Part shown: positions 59,250 to 64,000 of the stretch, in pieces
Layout of the letters: the number at the start of each line of letters is the position of its first letter
Position numbering within the stretch: position 1 is the first letter of the stretch
Source of the DNA: Haloplasma contractile SSD-17B
GTDB taxonomy: Bacteria; Bacillota_I; Bacilli_A; Haloplasmatales; Haloplasmataceae
Assembly (NCBI RefSeq): GCF_000215935.2
Contig: NZ_AFNU02000002.1
Coordinates: 408,487-472,486 of the forward strand
Length of the DNA: 64,000 nucleotides
Direction of reading: 5' to 3'
Notes under the pieces: generated by a model
What the model was told of the DNA's origin: nothing
What the model saw: the letters and a program-made list of their open reading frames with translations, nothing else
Database searches by the model: none
Position numbers and translations under genes: made by a program

Positions 59250-61175
59250 ATGTTACATGATGCAGCAAAACACTTATTCAAATATATGGTTATGATGTTT
59301 GGAATCGCATTTTTTATCTTTTTAATATCCACAGTATATATCAAAATGCAAGACCCACCGGAAATTGAGGACTTAGTTGCCATCAAATTTTATACGGATG
59401 ATGGCTCTGAATTTTTTGAACTTAATAACAATCAAAAGAAGAACTGGATACGACTCGAGGATATTTCTCCACATATGTTAGAAGCAATTATTGCAATTGA
59501 GGACAAGCATTTCTATGAACACAATGGCTTTGATTTTAAACGAATTGTTAAAGCTCTTATGGAAAATGCAAGGAGCATGAGCAAGAAATATGGAGCAAGT
59601 ACTATAACCCAACAATATGCTAAAAACTTATATCTAACACCGGAAAAATCATATATTAGAAAAGCTAAAGAAGCCTATTATACCGTTCTTCTAGAAGATA
59701 ATTATAGTAAGGATGAAATTTTAGAAGGCTATCTTAATACCATTTATTTCGGTCATGGTATTTATGGTGTAGAAGATGCCTCTCTCTTCTATTTTGGAAA
59801 ATCTGCTAGCGAATTATCCATATCAGAATCTGCAATTCTAGCTTCTATTCCAAAATCTCCTACCTATTACTCACCGATTGCGAATTTTGATAATAATCAA
59901 GATCGAAAACGAATCGTCCTAATAATGATGTTAGAAGACGGCTTTATTGATAAACAAGAATATAATAAGTCTTTGGCTAAGAGCGATACTATCATTGGTA
60001 AAAGCCCACATTCTTCCGAGGACTTAGCACCTTATTATCAAGATGTAGTGGTAAATGAGTTACAAAAACTTGATATAAAAGAAGACCATTTCTATAAAGG
60101 GTTAAAGGTCTATACAACACTGGATCAAAAGTTACATAAGATTGCAAGGAATACTGTTGATAAAGTTTATCCAGACCATTCTAGTATACAGTCCGCTGTC
60201 TATGCGATAGACCCTAAAACAGGTTATGTTAAAACGTTAATCGGGGGGCGTGACTACTTAACGTCACAATATAATAGAGCGGTATCGAGTACCAGACATC
60301 CTGGTTCAACTATCAAACCTTTATTATATTATTCGGCACTAGAATATGGCTTTACCCCTACAACTACCTTTAGAAGTGAGGATACAACTTTCTATCTAAA
60401 TACTGGGGAACAGTATCACCCTACAAACTATGCTGAACTTTATGCAAACAAAGATATTACTATGGCGCTAGCATTAGCGGTTTCAGATAACATTTACGCA
60501 GTAAAGACCCATCTATTTTTAGGACAAGATGTTCTACCTCAAACTGCTAGTCGTTTAGGTATTACGACTGAGATGGAACCTCTTCCTTCATTAGCGTTAG
60601 GAGCAACCGGTGTACATTTAAGTGAACTAACTACCGCCTATGCTCATTTTGCTAACTATGGACGCAAGGTAGAACCTGTTTATATTACGAAAGTCACAGA
60701 CTTAGATGGAAAAGTGCTTTATGAACACCAACCAGATCCATCCCAGGTACTTAATCCCGATTTATCGTTTATGATGAACCATATGATGACTAGTATGTTT
60801 GATCCCAATATGAATGACTATATTGGCGTAACAGGCATGCAAATTTATGATGACTTAACCCATAAATATGCAGGTAAGAGTGGATCTACTGATGATGATA
60901 ACTGGATGATTGGTTATAACCCTGAACTTGTAGTTGGTGTCTGGACTGGTTATGATGACAACACCGATTTACAGAATGAGGAAAACCAATTCTCTAAATA
61001 TGTCTGGCAAGAAGTTATGGAGGATTATTTTATCGGAGAAGAAATCGGTTGGTTTACTCCTACTGATAATGTTGTAGGCGTACCGGTTAACCCCAATACT
61101 GGTGAATTAGCTACTCCTCGTACACGTTATTCAAAAATCATGTATTATCTAGAAAATACAGTTCCATATAGTTGA
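59250..61175 (+). CDS. Class A penicillin-binding protein
   Basis: 641 residues. One N-terminal TM anchor (about 13-32). Glycosyltransferase domain (about 70-240): EDKHFYEHNGFDFKRI, GASTITQQYAKNLYL and ILEGYLNTIYFGHGIYG. Transpeptidase domain (about 300-610): STRHPGSTIKP (SxxK), SDN in AVSDNIYAVK and KSGST in place of KTG. It polymerises and cross-links peptidoglycan outside the membrane, direct evidence for a walled cell. GGGGTG site. Close to PBP1A-type proteins. Confidence 0.95.
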   Translation: MLHDAAKHLFKYMVMMFGIAFFIFLISTVYIKMQDPPEIEDLVAIKFYTDDGSEFFELNNNQKKNWIRLEDISPHMLEAIIAIEDKHFYEHNGFDFKRIVKALMENARSMSKKYGASTITQQYAKNLYLTPEKSYIRKAKEAYYTVLLEDNYSKDEILEGYLNTIYFGHGIYGVEDASLFYFGKSASELSISESAILASIPKSPTYYSPIANFDNNQDRKRIVLIMMLEDGFIDKQEYNKSLAKSDTIIGKSPHSSEDLAPYYQDVVVNELQKLDIKEDHFYKGLKVYTTLDQKLHKIARNTVDKVYPDHSSIQSAVYAIDPKTGYVKTLIGGRDYLTSQYNRAVSSTRHPGSTIKPLLYYSALEYGFTPTTTFRSEDTTFYLNTGEQYHPTNYAELYANKDITMALALAVSDNIYAVKTHLFLGQDVLPQTASRLGITTEMEPLPSLALGATGVHLSELTTAYAHFANYGRKVEPVYITKVTDLDGKVLYEHQPDPSQVLNPDLSFMMNHMMTSMFDPNMNDYIGVTGMQIYDDLTHKYAGKSGSTDDDNWMIGYNPELVVGVWTGYDDNTDLQNEENQFSKYVWQEVMEDYFIGEEIGWFTPTDNVVGVPVNPNTGELATPRTRYSKIMYYLENTVPYS

Positions 61176-61282
61176 TCAGATGGATTGGGACTATAAGAAA
61201 AGCGTTAACACACTATTAATCTTGTGCTACTCTTTTTAACTGTTGAAGAAATTGTTGTGACAATTTAATTATCAACAAAAAT

Positions 61283-61334
61283 AACTCTAGATTAAGGGTA
61301 ACTGTTATAATACCTTAATTCTAGAGTTTTTATT
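61283..61334. terminator. Bidirectional terminator between PBP and htrA
   Basis: AACTCTAGATTAAGG...CCTTAATTCTAGAGTT (61283-61328, one bulge) with T tracts on both sides; the two genes converge here. Confidence 0.85.
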
Positions 61335-61408
61335 TTTGTTAAAATAGTAGTTCTATTTCGATAGTTATCCACAGGTATACCATACCTTGTGTCCTTGGTG
61401 GGTGCTGA

Positions 61409-62497
61409 CTAACGTCCTTTTAAAGTAAGATTAATTTCTTTAACCCGATTATTTCTTAAAACCCTTAGTTTTACGTAATCACCGATATCATATTTATAAA
61501 CCTTAATTCTGAAATCTCTTGAATCTTTTACATCTTCACCGTCAATTGTTAATACGACATCTCCGGCTCTTAACCCTGCCTGCTCTGCAGTAGAGCCATC
61601 CTGTATATAATTCAGGTAAACTCCCTTATTTAGTCCTGGTATGCGCGCTTGTTTCTTTAAATCATCACTCATTGTTTCAACACTCATTGGATGTACACCT
61701 AGAAATGGACGCACAACCCTTCCGTGTCTCTCTAAATCATTAATGACCTTTAAAACTAAGTTAGATGGGATTGAAAATCCTAGCCCCTCAATTTGTCCAC
61801 CTGCTATCTTCATAGAGTTAATTCCAACAAGCTTACCATCTACATTGACGAGCGCTCCACCACTATTACCAGGATTGATTGCTGCATCCGTTTGAATAAC
61901 CTTTGCATACCAGTCTCCTTCTCCATCTTTATTTAGATCAACAGGTACCATTCTCTCAGTAGAAGACACAATTCCAAGCGTAGCACTTCCATAAAATTCG
62001 AGTCCTAATGGATTTCCTATTGCAATTACAAACTCTCCAACTTTAATGGCTTCCGAATTTGAAAAATCCATACTCGACTCAATACTTCCACGTGGTATTT
62101 CAACTACAGCCAGGTCTGTAACATCGTCTTCACCGATTACCACTCCATTTACACGTTCATCTTCAGGAAACACGATTTCAACCTCAGTAGCCTTTTCAAC
62201 AACGTGCTGATTCGTTACCACATACGCTTTATTCTTGCCAAGTTTATAGATTACTCCTGAACCCGTTCCTTTTTCTTTTCCATCCTGATACCGTACGACT
62301 CCTACAACATGGTTCGTTGTACCTTCTATGGCATCATTTATAATCGTTTGTACATCGACATTGTATTTTTTATTATATATTTTACTTTGCAATATGTCCG
62401 ATGTCCCTGTAAATGTAACAATTGCATACAATAATAAACCACCTAAAATCATTCCTAATAAAGAACTGTAGGCAGTATCAACAACTTTTTTACGCAT
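61409..62497 (-). CDS. htrA: HtrA-like serine protease with PDZ domain
   Basis: 362 residues from the ATG at 62497 (GGAAG site). One N-terminal TM helix (about 12-32) places the protease outside. The trypsin-like domain has VVTNQHVVEKA (His), DVTDLAVVEI (Asp) and NPGNSGGALVN (Ser). A single PDZ domain follows (about 270-355, KGVYLNYIQDGSTAEQAGLR). Degrades or refolds damaged exported proteins. It ends with a bidirectional terminator. Confidence 0.95.
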   Translation of the reverse strand: MRKKVVDTAYSSLLGMILGGLLLYAIVTFTGTSDILQSKIYNKKYNVDVQTIINDAIEGTTNHVVGVVRYQDGKEKGTGSGVIYKLGKNKAYVVTNQHVVEKATEVEIVFPEDERVNGVVIGEDDVTDLAVVEIPRGSIESSMDFSNSEAIKVGEFVIAIGNPLGLEFYGSATLGIVSSTERMVPVDLNKDGEGDWYAKVIQTDAAINPGNSGGALVNVDGKLVGINSMKIAGGQIEGLGFSIPSNLVLKVINDLERHGRVVRPFLGVHPMSVETMSDDLKKQARIPGLNKGVYLNYIQDGSTAEQAGLRAGDVVLTIDGEDVKDSRDFRIKVYKYDIGDYVKLRVLRNNRVKEINLTLKGR

Positions 62498-62599
62498 CTG
62501 TAACACTTCCTTTTTATGTCATTTATTACAGTTCTATTATAGTATGCAATCTTAGGTGGGTCTTTTATGTATTAAATGTAAAATTTAGTCGTTTTTAGG

Positions 62600-62632
62600 A
62601 AAAAATGGAGTTTGTTCATATAAACAAACTCC
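62600..62632 (-). terminator. tatD terminator
   Basis: GGAGTTTGTT / AACAAACTCC hairpin with T6 on the minus strand, about 50 nt after the tatD stop. Confidence 0.85.
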
Positions 62633-62681
62633 TGATTTCTAACATGATGGACTTAAATTATACAGTCGCGATCCTAATTTT

Positions 62682-63458
62682 CTAGTCCTCAATGTTAAAT
62701 AACGTCATTGCATTAGTATACGTGCACTTAGCGACCTCATAGGCATCCGTATCCCTTAGCCTAGCTATTTCTTTAGCAACAAGGGGAACTAGGCTAGGTT
62801 TATTTAACTTCCCTCTGAATGGATGTGGGGCTAAGTATGGGCAGTCCGTCTCAATAAGTAGACGATTACTAGGTACCATTTTAGCGACTTCCTTTGGCAT
62901 TTTAGCATTTTTGAACGTTACAGGACCACCTAAGGAAATATGAAGTCCTAGTTCAAGAAACTTCTCTGCCATCTCAGGACTTCCACTATAGCAGTGCATA
63001 ATCCCACTAATAGGACCATTTTCTTCAAACTCTTCTTTTAATAGATCATAAGTATCCTTCATAGCATCTCGTGTATGTATAATAATAGGCTTTTTATACT
63101 CTCTAGAATACCTTAATTGTCGTTTAAACACCTCTGCCTGTACATCTTTCGTATCCTTCTGCCAGTAGTAATCTAGTCCACATTCTCCTACTGCTACAGT
63201 TTTATCTTGTTTCAATAGTTGTTCAACTAACTTAAAATCATCTTCAGTAGCCTCATGAGCATCAACGGGATGGATTCCTGCACTAGCATATAAAAAATCA
63301 TAATCCTGCACAATTTGATTCGCTAGTTTATTCGTTTTTTCGTCAAACCCTACCACGACCATCTTCGTGACCTTTTCATTCAATGACTCCTGAATAATGT
63401 CTTCTCTTATTTCAGTAAACTGGTCTGCATTTAAATGTGTATGCGTGTCAAAGTACAT
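62682..63458 (-). CDS. tatD: TatD-family metal-dependent DNase
   Basis: 258 residues from the ATG at 63458 (AAAGGTG site; an in-frame GTG nine bases earlier overlaps it). TIM-barrel metal ligands: FDTHTHLN, AVGECGLDYYW, PIIIHTRDA, GIMHCYSGS and ETDCPYLAPHPFRGK. Family members are 3'-5' DNases acting in repair or quality control. In many Firmicutes it lies near metG and rnmV; here the next gene would be beyond 63.5 kb. Confidence 0.95.
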   Translation of the reverse strand: MYFDTHTHLNADQFTEIREDIIQESLNEKVTKMVVVGFDEKTNKLANQIVQDYDFLYASAGIHPVDAHEATEDDFKLVEQLLKQDKTVAVGECGLDYYWQKDTKDVQAEVFKRQLRYSREYKKPIIIHTRDAMKDTYDLLKEEFEENGPISGIMHCYSGSPEMAEKFLELGLHISLGGPVTFKNAKMPKEVAKMVPSNRLLIETDCPYLAPHPFRGKLNKPSLVPLVAKEIARLRDTDAYEVAKCTYTNAMTLFNIED

Positions 63459-64000
63459 TCGTATCACCTTTTTTATGATTTTTTTGTTTTAAGTTTATTT
63501 TCGTGTGAATTTTATTTTCGCTAATTTTTTATTTCTACTTTATTATATAACGTTATGGATTCCTTATCAAATCTTCCACAAGTAATTCGAACTTTTTATG
63601 TAAATTCCTAGATCTACGCGTTATGTTATTATCTGTCTGTTGGTATAGTTAGTTATTCGTATTCACAGTCTATAAGTTTAATGCATTTTATTTTTATAAT
63701 AAGAAGTAACAGTACTATACTACTTTTAAAAGTTCTTAACAAATGACTCAACATTAATTATAATGGAGCGGTTTATTATAGTCAGATTATAAATAAAGAC
63801 CGTGTCATTTATCCTTTATGCCTTTCATGCATAGACAGGGTAGAGGTTCTGTTATATGAGTTAAAACAGAGTAGAGTAGAATCTAATTTCAAAGCAAATA
63901 AAAAAAGCATTAAAGACAAAGTCCTCAATACTTTAGAAACTCAAACTATTTATATACAAATAAAAAAAACCGGATAACCCGATTTATTAATGGTGGCTTG
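63459..64000. other. Gene-free end of window
   Basis: No protein-coding frame. It has a plus-strand promoter-like pair (63736-63764). Near the end, a small minus-strand hairpin AATCGG/CCGGTT is followed by T7 (about 63965-63984), and the minus strand reads ...CAAGCCACCA at 63991-64000. A terminator just behind a CCACCA end suggests a tRNA gene starting beyond the window. Confidence 0.35.
63736..63764 (+). promoter_or_regulatory. Promoter-like pair without a visible gene
   Basis: TTAACA (63736-63741), 17-nt spacer and TATAAT (63759-63764) on the plus strand. No ORF follows within the window; it could serve a small RNA or a gene past the edge. Confidence 0.4.

Overview
This is AT-rich DNA from a low-GC Gram-positive (Firmicutes/Bacillota) bacterium. 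The conserved right part has orders typical of Bacillota: rnr-smpB-ssrA, rpsF-ssb-rpsR and gdpP-rplI-dnaB. It also has a wall-building PBP, a GdpP c-di-AMP phosphodiesterase and, in the left part, a Spo0A-type regulator. A wall-less mollicute is therefore unlikely. A deep-branching relative such as Haloplasma would fit the mix of lineage traits, but I cannot prove this from the sequence. Nearly all genes lie on the minus strand.

Region 1 (about 1-26,560) is an accessory island that ends exactly at the 3' end of the tmRNA gene ssrA (26,561-26,933, minus), a classic integration site. It is cut into cassettes by 160-220 bp repeats (at 64, 3,893, 8,055 and 26,064) that carry a terminator-like hairpin and stretches resembling the ssrA 3' end. 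Cassettes hold: a BspA-like leucine-rich-repeat lipoprotein; remnants of Rhs/polymorphic toxin tips with immunity genes (3.6, 6.1-8.0 and 25.4-26.1 kb); two copies of one group II intron (one broken, one apparently intact) sitting inside ssrA-like repeat junctions; a DSR2-like SIR2 anti-phage protein; a large decayed membrane-protein gene; a CoiA-like protein; a complete type II CBASS operon (CD-NTase, Cap2, Cap3, effector); and a Spo0A paralogue. The CBASS effector is the most striking gene: a Cap15-type two-TM/beta-barrel sensor fused to a multi-TM region ending in a potassium-channel pore with a TVGYGD filter.

Region 2 (26.5-36.6 kb) is housekeeping: ssrA, smpB, rnr, secG, a Na+/Ca2+ exchanger, eno, a glycogen synthase with an IF2_N-like N-terminus, and prmC. 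Most genes are followed by clear Rho-independent terminators.

Region 3 (36.8-47.4 kb) has an ECF sigma/anti-sigma pair with two large membrane-anchored beta-propeller proteins, then prfA, two DUF4870 membrane proteins and a MATE transporter. Region 4 (47.9-55.1 kb) is the replication/ribosomal cluster dnaB, rplI, gdpP, rpsR, ssb, rpsF, interrupted by a 110-bp tandem repeat and a frameshifted small membrane gene. Region 5 (55.1-64 kb) has a ferredoxin-linked aldo/keto reductase, a 1.3 kb stretch without genes, ychF, a class A PBP, an HtrA protease and tatD. Several island genes carry single-base frameshifts in homopolymers; real decay and sequencing error cannot be separated here.
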